This document shows, piece by piece, positions 1 through 9,110 of a stretch of DNA of 41,717 nucleotides (positions within the stretch are counted from its first letter, which is position 1; each line of letters begins with the position of its first letter). A program made the translations under genes and the position numbers. The notes beneath the pieces were generated by a model. The model was not told where the DNA came from, did no database searches, and saw nothing but the letters and a program-made list of their open reading frames with translations. This stretch comes from Pseudomonadota bacterium (lineage in GTDB: Bacteria > Desulfobacterota > Desulfovibrionia > Desulfovibrionales > Desulfovibrionaceae), in contig JAEWPX010000195.1 of assembly GCA_023399375.1 (NCBI GenBank), positions 1-41,717 on the forward strand, in the 5' to 3' direction.

Positions 1-54
1 GGCCCTCGGCCCCTCCTGGCCGCCGGAGGCATTCTTCTTCCTACTTCTTCTTCC
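1..54 (-). other. argG downstream trailer, purine-rich
   Basis: This is the edge of the window, beyond the argG stop codon. Read on the minus strand it begins with GGAAG/GAAGAAG purine repeats, followed by a G+C-rich stretch (CCTCCGGCGGCC). A chance ATG at 31 opens a low-complexity frame (MPPAARRGRG...) that does not resemble argH, so no gene is called. The trailer resembles the purine-rich spacer after the symporter gene at 31216-31337. Confidence 0.3.
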
Positions 55-1248
<1,194 letters not shown>

Positions 1249-1275
1249 GGCAATGTCCTTATGGGAAATCTGGGC

Positions 1276-2181
1276 TTAGCCCTTGGTGAAAATCCATTCC
1301 AGAATGGCCTTTTGGACGTGCAGCCGGTTTTCGGCCTCATCCCAGACGATGGAGGCCGGGCCTTCCATGACGGCGTCGGTGATCTCCTCGCCGCGGTGGG
1401 CGGGCAGGCAGTGCAGCACCTTGGCCCCGGGCGCGGCCAAACCGAGCAGTGCGTCGTTGATCTGGAAGCCGGCGAAGGCCTTGGCCCGCTTCTCCCGCTC
1501 GCCTTCCTGACCCATGGAGGCCCAGACGTCGGTATAGAGGTAATGCGCGCCCCGGGCGGCTTCCCTGGGGTCGTTGACCACGGCGACTTCCGCGCCTTCG
1601 CTCCGGGCCCGTTCGACCACGGCGGGCAGGGGCTCGTAGCCCTTGGGCGCGGCCACGACCACACGGATGGGGAAGCGCGCGGCGGCGTTGATAAGCGAAT
1701 GGGCGATATTGTTGCCGTCGCCGACAAACGCCACGGTGAGCCCGTCCAGGCGGCCGGAGTGCTCGCGCATGGTGAGCAGGTCGGCCATGATCTGGCAGGG
1801 ATGGTACTCGTCGGACAGGGCGTTGACCACGGGGATGGAGCCGCTTGCGGCCAGTTCCTCGAGCTTGTGGTGGCCGAAGGTGCGCACGATCAGCGCGTCG
1901 GCGTAGCGCGAGAGCACGCGGGCGGTGTCGCGGATGGGCTCGTCGCGGCCGAGCTGGGAATCGTTCTGCGTCATGAAGATGGGCCAGCCGCCGAGATGAC
2001 GCACGGCGACCTCGAAGGAGACGCGGGTGCGGGTGGAGGCCTTTTCGAAGACGAGGATGCAGGTTTTGCCATCCAGAAGGTTGGAGCGGTAAGCGGCGGC
2101 CTTCATGGCGGCGGCCCTGTCGAGCAGGGCGGCGGCCTCGTCGCGGGAAAGATCCAATATGGTCAGGAAATGTTGGGGCAT
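1276..2181 (-). CDS. argF: Ornithine carbamoyltransferase
   Basis: The enzyme transfers carbamoyl phosphate to ornithine to make citrulline, the substrate of the downstream argG product. The protein is 301 residues. The carbamoyl-phosphate loop STRTR is at about residues 49-53, and the ornithine/catalytic motif HCLPAHRG is near residue 265. The start is placed at the ATG at 2181 (MPQHFLTI), with AAGGA nine bases upstream. An in-frame TTG at 2202 would add seven residues without a better ribosome-binding site. argF is the first gene of the argF-argG pair, with a plausible sigma70 promoter at 2227-2256. Confidence 0.96.
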   Translation of the reverse strand: MPQHFLTILDLSRDEAAALLDRAAAMKAAAYRSNLLDGKTCILVFEKASTRTRVSFEVAVRHLGGWPIFMTQNDSQLGRDEPIRDTARVLSRYADALIVRTFGHHKLEELAASGSIPVVNALSDEYHPCQIMADLLTMREHSGRLDGLTVAFVGDGNNIAHSLINAAARFPIRVVVAAPKGYEPLPAVVERARSEGAEVAVVNDPREAARGAHYLYTDVWASMGQEGEREKRAKAFAGFQINDALLGLAAPGAKVLHCLPAHRGEEITDAVMEGPASIVWDEAENRLHVQKAILEWIFTKG

Positions 2182-2226
2182 GAGGGCATCCTTGGGTCGC
2201 AACTTCCCGGAAATGGAAAAGGATGA

Positions 2227-2256
2227 TTCGTACTCTCATATGACACTGTTTGTAAA
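2227..2256 (-). promoter_or_regulatory. Candidate sigma70 promoter for argF-argG
   Basis: On the minus strand a TTTACA -35 (2251-2256) is followed after 18 nt by a TACGAA -10 (2227-2232). The predicted start is about 40 nt before the argF ATG. The tract is AT-richer than its surroundings. I see no clear ARG box. Confidence 0.45.
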
Positions 2257-2286
2257 GATGCGATACCGGCGGGAATGCCGCCGTCA

Positions 2287-2316
2287 TTGACCGCGTCGCC
2301 GAAAAGAGGCTAAAGC
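2287..2316 (+). promoter_or_regulatory. Weak candidate promoter for the SH3 lipoprotein
   Basis: TTGACC (2287-2292), an 18-nt spacer and TAAAGC (2311-2316) lie about 90 nt before the lipoprotein start, divergent from the argF promoter. The -10 match is poor, so this is tentative. Confidence 0.3.
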
Positions 2317-2406
2317 TCATGTCATGGTCCCTTCGCTGCGGCCCGTGCATGCGGCCGCGGGCGAAAGTCAGGCCCGAGAGCCGGGGACACAAGGGGAGAC
2401 ACGATC

Positions 2407-2784
2407 ATGAAGGCGGCAAAAGCCCTGCTCCTGACGGCGATTTTGGGCGTTGCGGCGGCGCTTGCGGGTTGTACGGTCGCAGCCGGTCCGGCGGTCTACT
2501 ATCCCGCCCCGCCGCCGCCCTGTCCGGACGGCTACTACTGGTCGCCGGGCTACGGCTGCGTGGCCGTGCCCCCGGCCGTGGTCGTGCCGCCGGACGCGGT
2601 CTACGCGGCGGTCAGTATCGACGGTCTGAGCCTGCGCTCCTGTCCCACGACCAAGTGCGGCATCGTCACCTCCTTAAACAAGGGCGAACAGGTGCAGGTG
2701 CTCTCCCACGAAGGGGCATGGACCCATGTCTGGGCCTTCAGCCGGGGCCTGGAAGGCTGGGTGGCTTCGCGCTATCTCGATTGA
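2407..2784 (+). CDS. SH3-domain lipoprotein
   Basis: This is a predicted lipid-anchored envelope protein of 125 residues. A hydrophobic signal peptide ends in the lipobox L19-A20-G21-C22. A Pro/Tyr-rich linker with PPPPCPDGYYWSPGYGC (about 34-50) follows. The C-terminal third (about 68-125) is a bacterial SH3-like domain of the SH3_3 type: LSLRSCPTTKCGIVTSLNKG, then W-x-HVW and GWVASRYLD. Such domains usually bind peptidoglycan or envelope ligands. Two Cys in the SH3 segment (SCPTTKC) could form a disulfide. The start has AGGGGAG upstream. It is followed 52 nt later by another secreted protein on the same strand. The exact ligand is unknown. Confidence 0.85.
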   Translation: MKAAKALLLTAILGVAAALAGCTVAAGPAVYYPAPPPPCPDGYYWSPGYGCVAVPPAVVVPPDAVYAAVSIDGLSLRSCPTTKCGIVTSLNKGEQVQVLSHEGAWTHVWAFSRGLEGWVASRYLD

Positions 2785-2836
2785 CGCCGGGTGCCGCATG
2801 GGCGTACGCCGCAGCGTCATCCTAGGGAGGTATTCC

Positions 2837-3166
2837 ATGTTCATCGGCAAAATATCGTATTGCGCCGGAGTGGCGCTTGTCGCGCTGACCCTGGCCTTCG
2901 GCCTCGCCGCCACGCCGGCGTCCGCCGGCCAGACGCCGTTGCTGCTCGCCCAGCAGGGCCCCATGGGCATGCCGCCCGGCCAGCAACAAGGCGGCAACCG
3001 GCAGCAACCCCAGGGCCAGGCAGGCGGCAACGCCAACAACAGCTGCATGCAGAGCTACCAGCGCTGCGTCATGATGTGCGCCGGGGTGGCCAACTGCATC
3101 AACAACTGCAACGTCGGCTACGCCGTGTGCACGAACCCGCAGGGCGCACGTCCCCGCGGCCAGTAA
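2837..3166 (+). CDS. Small secreted six-cysteine protein, twin CX3C
   Basis: I do not recognise the family. The ORF encodes 109 residues with a strong AGGGAGG site at 2824-2830. Residues 1-30 form a signal peptide ending ASA|GQ. Residues 31-68 are a Gln/Gly/Pro-rich linker of low complexity. The C-terminus holds six cysteines (70, 77, 81, 87, 91, 98) spaced 6-3-5-3-6, a mirror-symmetric pattern. Twin CX3C motifs of this sort typify disulfide-pinned helical hairpins (alpha-hairpinins, CHCH-like folds), but that is an analogy of spacing only. A periplasmic or secreted location and oxidative folding are inferred. It lies directly before a strong palindromic terminator. Confidence 0.8.
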   Translation: MFIGKISYCAGVALVALTLAFGLAATPASAGQTPLLLAQQGPMGMPPGQQQGGNRQQPQGQAGGNANNSCMQSYQRCVMMCAGVANCINNCNVGYAVCTNPQGARPRGQ

Positions 3167-3191
3167 CCTCGGCCCTACCCGCCCAAACGAC

Positions 3192-3223
3192 AAGGCCCGG
3201 CGGACGCGCGTCCGCCGGGCCTT
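3192..3223. terminator. Perfect 32-nt palindrome, bidirectional terminator
   Basis: Two 16-nt arms (3192-3207 and 3208-3223) are exact reverse complements, starting AAGGCCCGG and ending CCGGGCCTT. It sits in the 81-nt gap between the converging secreted-protein gene and moaC. A short T tract follows on the plus strand (CCTTTG) and on the minus strand the arm ends in TTG, so the U tracts are weak but the stem is very stable. Confidence 0.75.
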
Positions 3224-3247
3224 TGCCTTGCCGAAACAGAAAGACGA

Positions 3248-3760
3248 CTACGCGTCGGGCAGGGGCCGGTCCTTGGGCCACTGCGGGGCAACATACGTTC
3301 CGGATTTGCCGCCGGCCTTGTAGAGCAGCCGGATCTCGCCGAGGACGATATCCTTCTGCACAGCCTTGCACATATCGTAGATGGTCAGGGCGGCGACGGA
3401 GGCGGCGGTGAGCGCTTCCATTTCCACGCCGGTCTCGGCCGTGGTCGCGGCCTCGGCCTCGATGTGCACCACGCAGGCGTCCGTATCGACGGTGAAACGC
3501 ACGTCGGCGAAAGCGAGCGGCAGCGGGTGGCACAGGGGGATAAGCTCGGCCGTGCGCTTGGCGGCCATGATGCCGGCGATCTTGGCCGTGGCCAGGGCGT
3601 CGCCCTTGGGCAGGGCGGCGGCGGCAAGCAGGCGCATGGTCTTTTCGCCGAGGCGCACTTCGCCGCCGGCAATGGCCAGCCGCCGCGTCTTGGACTTGGC
3701 TCCCACGTCCACCATGCGGGTGCGGCCTTCGGCGTCGATGTGGGTCAGTTCGTCACTCAT
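3248..3760 (-). CDS. moaC: Cyclic pyranopterin monophosphate synthase
   Basis: MoaC acts after MoaA in molybdenum cofactor synthesis, converting 3',8-cyclo-7,8-dihydro-GTP to cyclic pyranopterin monophosphate in the cytoplasm. The protein is 170 residues, typical of the family. The conserved LIPLCHPLPL segment is at about residues 73-82, and the active-site region IYDMCKA carries Asp129 and Lys132. It is the last gene of an rpoZ-dnaJ-TPR-moaC run, only 7 nt after the TPR gene, and ends at the palindrome at 3192-3223. A modA gene lies about 34 kb away in this window, and no other moa or moe gene is seen. Confidence 0.95.
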   Translation of the reverse strand: MSDELTHIDAEGRTRMVDVGAKSKTRRLAIAGGEVRLGEKTMRLLAAAALPKGDALATAKIAGIMAAKRTAELIPLCHPLPLAFADVRFTVDTDACVVHIEAEAATTAETGVEMEALTAASVAALTIYDMCKAVQKDIVLGEIRLLYKAGGKSGTYVAPQWPKDRPLPDA

Positions 3761-3767
3761 GGCGCCC

Positions 3768-4199
3768 CTACTCGAAATTCGGCACCTTGACCTTGCGGTC
3801 GATGCGTTTGGCGGCCGTGGCGTCGGCCTTGGCCTTGTCGACGTCGCCGAGCTTCATGTAAAGCATGGCCCGGTTGCCATAGGCCTCGGCCATCTTGGCG
3901 TCGAGCTCGATGGCCTTGGAGTAGTCGGCCAGGGCCAGCTCGGCCTCGTTTTTGGCGTCGTGGCACATGCCGCGCAGATTGTAGGCGCTGGCCATGTTCT
4001 TGACGTCCGTGCCCGCGTCCTTTGCGCCGTCCTCGATGACCCGGGTGAAGATGGCCATGGCCTTGTCCATGTCGCCAGCCCGGGCGGCGGCGATGCCTTC
4101 GCGGAAATCCTCAGCCGCCCCGGCCAGAGCGGCGGAAGCCAGGAACACGGCGCACAGCGACGCGCACAGCGCGGTGAGCAAACGTTGCGACATGGGCAT
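3768..4199 (-). CDS. Secreted TPR-repeat protein
   Basis: This is a predicted periplasmic protein of 143 residues. The first 27 residues form a signal peptide (ending ALAGAAEDF). The rest contains about three tetratricopeptide-like helical pairs: AEDFREGIAAARAGDMDKA, SAYNLRGMCHDAKNEAELA and AEAYGNRAMLYMKLGDVDKA. These repeats mediate protein contacts and the partner is not indicated. Its ATG overlaps the dnaJ stop codon by one base (TGATG), which implies translational coupling. The start could instead be the second Met (MSQRLL), six bases in. No specific function can be assigned. Confidence 0.85.
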   Translation of the reverse strand: MPMSQRLLTALCASLCAVFLASAALAGAAEDFREGIAAARAGDMDKAMAIFTRVIEDGAKDAGTDVKNMASAYNLRGMCHDAKNEAELALADYSKAIELDAKMAEAYGNRAMLYMKLGDVDKAKADATAAKRIDRKVKVPNFE

Positions 4200-5311
4200 C
4201 AGTTCCCCATGGCCTCCTTGGCTTTGCGGAAAAAATCCTTCACCTTTTTCATGGGCTTTTGCTCGTCGAGCTTCTCGAACTCGCGCAAAAGCTCCTCCTG
4301 CTTTTTGGTCAGGTTCTTCGGCGTGACCACCGTCACCTCGACCAGCAGGTCGCCGCTACGGCTCGAGCCGGGCACAGGCAGGCCGAGTCCCCGCAGGGAA
4401 AACACCTCGCCGCTTTGCGTGCCTTTGGGAATATCCATCATCTCGTGGCCGTCGAGGGTCGGCACCTCGATCTTGTGCCCGAGCGCGGCCTGAACGAAAC
4501 TGATCTCGGCGCGCAACACGAGATTCTGGCCCTGGCGCTCGAAGACCTTGTCCGCCTCGACGTGCAGGATGACATAGAGGTCGCCCGGAGGGCCGCCGTG
4601 CAGCCCGGGCTCGCCCTCGCCGCGCAGCCGCAGCCGGCTGCCGTCGTCCACGCCTGCGGGCACGCGGACCTTGAGCTCGCGCGTCTGGCGCGTCACGCCC
4701 CGGCCCCGGCATTCGCGGCACGGAGACGTGACCACCTTGCCCTCGCCCCGGCAGATGGGGCAGGTCACGGCGATGCGAAAAAAGCCCTGGTTCTGGACAA
4801 CCTGGCCGCTGCCGCCGCACTGCTTGCAGGTCTCGGGGGAGGTGCCTGGTTCGGCGCCGGAGCCGCCGCAGACGTGGCATTCGACGTTTTTGGGAATCTT
4901 CAGCGTGACTTCCGTGCCCTTGGCCGCGTCGCGGAAGGAGACGGTCAGGTCGTAGCGCAGGTCGTTGCCGGCCTGCGGGCGCGGCCCGCGTGATGCGCCG
5001 CGACCGCCGAAGCCGAAAAACTCGCCGAAGATGTCGGAAAAGGCGCTGAAAACGTCGTCGGTGGTGCCGAAGCCGCCAAAGCCGTTGCCGCCCAGGCCCT
5101 CATGGCCAAAGCGGTCGTAACGGGCGCGGGTTTCGGCGTTGCGCAACACCTCGTAAGCCTCGGCCGCTTCCTTGAACTTGGATTCGGCCTCGGGATCGTC
5201 AGGGTTGCGGTCCGGATGGAACTTGAAAGCCTGCTGGCGATAGGCCTTCTTGATCGTCTCGTCATCGGCGCCGCGTTCGACGCCGAGCACTTCATAGTAA
5301 TCCCGGGGCAT
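4199..5311 (-). CDS. dnaJ: Chaperone DnaJ (Hsp40)
   Basis: This is the co-chaperone that delivers unfolded clients to DnaK and stimulates its ATPase. The protein has 370 residues. The J domain (about 1-67) carries HPD at residues 32-34. A Gly/Phe-rich linker spans about 70-105. Four CxxCxGxG zinc-binding repeats begin at Cys145, 162, 184 and 198, and the substrate-binding C-terminal domains follow. All key motifs are intact. It is 9 nt downstream of rpoZ and overlaps the TPR gene. dnaK and grpE are not in the window. The upstream ribosome-binding site (GAAG) is weak. Confidence 0.96.
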   Translation of the reverse strand: MPRDYYEVLGVERGADDETIKKAYRQQAFKFHPDRNPDDPEAESKFKEAAEAYEVLRNAETRARYDRFGHEGLGGNGFGGFGTTDDVFSAFSDIFGEFFGFGGRGASRGPRPQAGNDLRYDLTVSFRDAAKGTEVTLKIPKNVECHVCGGSGAEPGTSPETCKQCGGSGQVVQNQGFFRIAVTCPICRGEGKVVTSPCRECRGRGVTRQTRELKVRVPAGVDDGSRLRLRGEGEPGLHGGPPGDLYVILHVEADKVFERQGQNLVLRAEISFVQAALGHKIEVPTLDGHEMMDIPKGTQSGEVFSLRGLGLPVPGSSRSGDLLVEVTVVTPKNLTKKQEELLREFEKLDEQKPMKKVKDFFRKAKEAMGN

Positions 5312-5320
5312 TTTACTTCA

Positions 5321-5545
5321 CTATTCGTTTTCAGGCAGCAGCACGCCCGCTTCCACGATGGGTTCGCTCGGCAGCACTTCGCCGGCGGCGATTTCGCGCA
5401 GGGCGGTGACCACTTCCTTGTTCTTGCATTCGACCAGGGGATCGTAGCCTTCGCGGTACTGGTGGACCCGCTTGATGGCCATCTGCACGATCAGGAAACG
5501 GTTGTTGATTTTTTCAAGGCAATCTTCAACGGTAATGCGCGCCAT
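5321..5545 (-). CDS. rpoZ: RNA polymerase omega subunit
   Basis: This small subunit assists assembly of RNA polymerase and is part of the ppGpp site in proteobacteria. It has 74 residues. The N-terminus MARITVEDCLEKINNRFL matches the family's conserved start, and the segment ALREIAAGEV is typical of the middle of omega. The start at 5545 is supported by AAGGAG seven bases upstream. Longer in-frame extensions upstream are not convincing. It is the first gene of the rpoZ-dnaJ-TPR-moaC group, with a possible promoter at 5604-5631. Confidence 0.92.
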   Translation of the reverse strand: MARITVEDCLEKINNRFLIVQMAIKRVHQYREGYDPLVECKNKEVVTALREIAAGEVLPSEPIVEAGVLLPENE

Positions 5546-5888
5546 GCGTTTCTCCTTGCGCGTTGTCCGCGCCGCGTCGGCAGGCCGGGAGGGGTGTGAC
5601 ACCCTGGTAAGTCGTTTTGCCGCCGAGTCAAGGGGGGTTTTCCCGGGGCTCATCCGGCACGAAAGTTTTCGTCTGCCGCGAAACTCGTTTTGATATCCAG
5701 GCCGCCCCCCGCCGTCAAGGAGAATCCGCTTTCCCGCGCGCCCACCTCCTGCACGACTTCCCTCTTGTGTTTTTCCCCAATTATGTACATTTGAGGATAC
5801 CTGGGCTTCCCTGCCGTTTCGAGGGGCCGCAAAATGGCCGCCGGTGCCGTGCCCTGCCGGCGACCGCCCGCAAAGGAGAACAAACGTC
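5546..5888. other. Divergent intergenic region rpoZ / MCP
   Basis: These 343 nt separate rpoZ (-) from the chemotaxis gene (+). A candidate rpoZ promoter lies at 5604-5631, next to the hyphenated palindrome GGGTGT-G-ACACCC (5592-5604), which touches its -10 region. The right half contains an AT-richer patch (5760-5800) that may hold the chemotaxis gene promoter. I could not find a convincing sigma70, sigma28 or sigma54 match there. I see no coding potential or RNA gene. Confidence 0.5.
5604..5631 (-). promoter_or_regulatory. Candidate sigma70 promoter for rpoZ-dnaJ-TPR-moaC
   Basis: On the minus strand TTGACT (5626-5631), a 16-nt spacer and TACCAG (5604-5609). The predicted start is near 5597, about 50 nt before rpoZ. 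The -35 is good and the -10 only fair. Confidence 0.4.
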
Positions 5889-7697
5889 ATGGGCCTCGAT
5901 CGATTGCACATCGGCACGCGTCTTTTCGCCCTCTCCGGCATCGCCCTGCTCCTGTCCGCCGTCGCCGGCGGGTACGGCCTCTTCACCATGAACCGCATCA
6001 ACGACGCGGCCCTTCGCACCATTGAGGAGAACGCCCTGGTCGTCGCCGCCGTGGACGAGGCGCGTTCCGCCCAGGTCACGTTCAAAAAGCAGGTGCAGGA
6101 ATGGAAAGACATCCTGCTGCGGGGCAATGACCGCAATAATTACGACAAGTATCTCGAGCAGTTCAAGAAGCAGCACGCGGAAGTGCTCAGGCTCCTGGCG
6201 CAGCTTGCGCAGACGCTCTCGCGGCTGCGCTTCCCCACCGCCGCCATCGACCAGGCAAGGACAGTCCACGTCGCCCTCTTCCAACGCTACCTGACGGCGT
6301 TGCAGGCTTTCGATCCCGACGCTGCCGACGCCGGGCGCAAGGTGGACCGCAGCGTCGTCGGCATCGACCGCGAGCCGACCAAGGCCATTGACGACATCGT
6401 CAACGACATCACGAAACTGGCCACGGAAACGGCGCAGCGCACCGCCGCCCGGACGGAAGCGCTGCACAGCCGCGCGCGCCTGTCCTACATCGTCGGCATG
6501 ACCCTGGCCGGCGTGTTCCTGTGCATCCTGGCTGTGGCCATCATCCGCTCCATCCTCGTCCCCCTGCGCCGCAGCGTCGCCTATGCCGAGGCCGTGGGAC
6601 AGGGACAACTCGACGCGACGCTCGACGTCTCCGGCACGGACGAACTGGCCACGCTGGCCACGGCCATGCGGCGCATGGTGGAGAGCCTCAAGGAAAAAAT
6701 GCGCGACGCGGACCTCAAAAGCCGGGAAGCGGCCGCCGAGGCGCAAAAGGCGACGGCGGCCCTGGAGGCGGCCGCCAAGGAGAAACGCCGGGCCGAGGAA
6801 GGAAGCGAGGCGCTCCTTTTCGCGGCGCGCCAACTCGAAGAGGTGGCCCGCGTGGTCTCCTCCACAAGCGAGGACCTGGCCGGGCAGGTGGCCCAGGCGA
6901 GCCAAGGAGCCGCGGCCCAGGCCGGCCGCATCGGCGAGACGGCCACGGCCATGGAGCAAATGAACGCCACGGTGCTCGAAGTGGCTCGCAACGCCGCCGA
7001 GGCCTCGACCATGGCGGACATGGCCCGCACCAAGGCGCAGGACGGGGCCTCGGCCGTCTCGCTGATGGTCGCGGGCATCGGCGAGGTGCGGCACAAGGCC
7101 GTGGCCATGAAGGCCGACATGGATGGGCTCGGCGCGCTGATCGCGGGCATCGGGCAGATCCTCGACGTCATCTCGGACATCGCGGACCAGACCAACCTGC
7201 TCGCGCTCAATGCCGCCATTGAGGCGGCACGCGCCGGCGAGGCCGGACGCGGCTTCGCCGTGGTCGCCGACGAAGTTAGAAAGCTCGCCGAAAAGACCAT
7301 GGCCGCGACCGCGGAAGTGGGCCAGGCCATAACGGCCATCCAGGACGGCACGCGCCAAAACGTCGGCAACATGGAGGACGCGACCGGCCGCATCGACGCC
7401 GCATCGCGGCAGGCGGACGCCTCCGGCGGCGTGCTCGAGGCCATCGTCAGCTACGTGGACCGCACCACGGACCAGGTCCGCTCCATCGCCACGGCATCGG
7501 AGGAGCAATCCGCCTCCAGCGAAGCAATCAACCGCAGCCTCACGGACATCACCCGCATCGCCGCCGAGACCTCGGACACCATGGCGCGCGCGGCAAAAGG
7601 CGTGGAAGCCCTCGCCCGCCAGGCGCAGGCCCTCGACGCCCTCATCGCCCGCATGCAGCAGGCGCGCGAGGAAAGCGCGGCCGCCCTGACCGGATAG
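5889..7697 (+). CDS. Methyl-accepting chemotaxis protein
   Basis: A membrane chemoreceptor of 602 residues that would signal through CheA/CheW. TM1 is at about 12-33. A helical periplasmic sensor of about 165 residues follows, including FKKQVQEWKDILLRG, a motif seen in a helical class of MCP sensor domains. TM2 is at about 199-219, then HAMP and a cytoplasmic signalling hairpin. The conserved tip QTNLLALNAAIEAARAGE is at about 434-451, followed by GRGFAVVADEVRKLAEKT. There is no C-terminal CheR-tethering pentapeptide. The start at 5889 has AAAGGAGAA upstream. It stands alone and ends 3 nt from the oppositely directed SpoIIE gene. The ligand is unknown. Confidence 0.93.
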   Translation: MGLDRLHIGTRLFALSGIALLLSAVAGGYGLFTMNRINDAALRTIEENALVVAAVDEARSAQVTFKKQVQEWKDILLRGNDRNNYDKYLEQFKKQHAEVLRLLAQLAQTLSRLRFPTAAIDQARTVHVALFQRYLTALQAFDPDAADAGRKVDRSVVGIDREPTKAIDDIVNDITKLATETAQRTAARTEALHSRARLSYIVGMTLAGVFLCILAVAIIRSILVPLRRSVAYAEAVGQGQLDATLDVSGTDELATLATAMRRMVESLKEKMRDADLKSREAAAEAQKATAALEAAAKEKRRAEEGSEALLFAARQLEEVARVVSSTSEDLAGQVAQASQGAAAQAGRIGETATAMEQMNATVLEVARNAAEASTMADMARTKAQDGASAVSLMVAGIGEVRHKAVAMKADMDGLGALIAGIGQILDVISDIADQTNLLALNAAIEAARAGEAGRGFAVVADEVRKLAEKTMAATAEVGQAITAIQDGTRQNVGNMEDATGRIDAASRQADASGGVLEAIVSYVDRTTDQVRSIATASEEQSASSEAINRSLTDITRIAAETSDTMARAAKGVEALARQAQALDALIARMQQAREESAAALTG

Positions 7698-7700
7698 GCG

Positions 7701-9098
7701 CTAGTCGAGGCCCGGCAAGCGCCCGGCTGCCCCGCCCGTCGCCCCGCGGCCGAGATAGCGCACGGCCAGGATCGTGATGTCGTCGGACTGCGGCGCGTCG
7801 CCGGCGTATTCCCGCACCGCGCCAAGGAGCGCCTCCACCACCACCTGCGGCGTGCGGTGGCGCTCGGGCCGGCAGGCTTCGAGCAGCCGCGCGTCGCCGA
7901 AAAGCGCCTGTCCGGCATTCATGGCCTCGGTCACGCCGTCGGTGTAGAGCACGAGCGTGTCGCCCGAGGCCAGGGTCAGGCTGCCGGTGCGGTAGGGATA
8001 CTCCGGCACGCCCCCGAGCACGAGCCCGCCCAGGCGCGGCACGTAGGCGGACTCGCCGCGCTCGCGCAGCACCAGCGGCGGATTGTGGCCGGCGTTGGCG
8101 TAGCGCACCACGCCCGTGGACAGGTCGAGCACGGCGCAAAACGCGGTGACGAAAAGCCCGGTCTCGTTGCCGTCGGCCAGCTTGTCGTTGACCTTGGCCG
8201 CCACTTCCGCCGGGCTGCGTTCGGGCCGGGCATAGGCCTTGAAAAGCGTCATCGTCACGGCCATGACCAGGGAGGCCGGCACGCCCTTGCCCGAGACGTC
8301 GCCGATGACCAGGAAGATACGGTCGTCGTCCAGGGCGTAATAGTCGTAGAAATCGCCGCCCACTTCCTTGGCCGAATCGAGGACCGCGAAAAGCTCCACC
8401 TCGGGCCGGTCGGGAAAAGGCGGGAACAGGCGCGGCACGATGCCCATCTGGATGTCGCGCGCCACGCGCAGTTCGCCCTCGATGGCCTCCTTGACGCGCC
8501 GCGTCTCGCGGGCCTCGATCTCCGTGCGCACGATCAGCACGAAAATAGCCATGCCTGCGGCGTTGGAGACGAGCATGGGCACGGCGGCGGAACGCACGAT
8601 GGCAAGCGCTGTCTCGTAGGGCTGGCCGAAGACCAAGCCCGCGAGCATGTGGAAGGCCTCTATCACCAGCGCCAGGGCCGCGGCCCGGCCCGTGGTCGGG
8701 AGCCGCCCGCCGAGGCGCTTGTGGACGAAGCCGCCGACCAGCCCGGCCACGACCGTCGAGAGCGTGCAGCCATAGCAGGTGGGGCCGCCCAGGGAGAAGC
8801 GGTGCGCGCCGCCGATGAGCCCGGCGCCGAAGCCGGCCCAGGGCCCGGCGAGCAGACCGGCCAGGGCGGGCCCGAGGTCGCGGATGTTGATGTAGGACCC
8901 CATGATGGGGATGCCGGAAAGGGTGCCGTAAACGGAAAAAAGTCCGAAGGCCGCGATGATGGCGGCCTTGTCGCGCAGGGTCGGCCGGCCGTCGAGGATA
9001 TCGGCGAAGACTTTGGTCCTGGCGAGCACGAAGGCCAGGACCATGATCACGCTCACGCTCTGGAGCAGACTGACCAGGACGGACAGGTCATCCTGCAT
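7701..9098 (-). CDS. 5TMR-LytS membrane PP2C/SpoIIE phosphatase
   Basis: This is a membrane-bound serine phosphatase of 465 residues. The first about 190 residues are hydrophobic and match the LytS/YhcK-type five- or six-helix receptor module (for example GSYINIRDLGPALAGLLAGPWAG and GLIGGAHRFSLGG). After a coiled linker (about 200-235) comes a PP2C-like SpoIIE domain. Its metal-binding motifs are intact: GGDFYDYY, GDVSGKGVPA, YANAGHNPPL, LYTDGVTEA and SDDITIL. Such proteins dephosphorylate partner-switch anti-sigma antagonists, but no STAS or anti-sigma gene lies nearby. It is the last gene of the long minus-strand run. GAGGGGG precedes the ATG. Confidence 0.92.
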   Translation of the reverse strand: MQDDLSVLVSLLQSVSVIMVLAFVLARTKVFADILDGRPTLRDKAAIIAAFGLFSVYGTLSGIPIMGSYINIRDLGPALAGLLAGPWAGFGAGLIGGAHRFSLGGPTCYGCTLSTVVAGLVGGFVHKRLGGRLPTTGRAAALALVIEAFHMLAGLVFGQPYETALAIVRSAAVPMLVSNAAGMAIFVLIVRTEIEARETRRVKEAIEGELRVARDIQMGIVPRLFPPFPDRPEVELFAVLDSAKEVGGDFYDYYALDDDRIFLVIGDVSGKGVPASLVMAVTMTLFKAYARPERSPAEVAAKVNDKLADGNETGLFVTAFCAVLDLSTGVVRYANAGHNPPLVLRERGESAYVPRLGGLVLGGVPEYPYRTGSLTLASGDTLVLYTDGVTEAMNAGQALFGDARLLEACRPERHRTPQVVVEALLGAVREYAGDAPQSDDITILAVRYLGRGATGGAAGRLPGLD

Positions 9099-9110
9099 GA
9101 CGACGCCCCC

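Noticed and set aside
5592..5604. GGGTGT-G-ACACCC palindrome as a named operator
   Set aside because: Only six bp per arm and no match to a regulator I can name. Kept only as a note in the intergenic entry.
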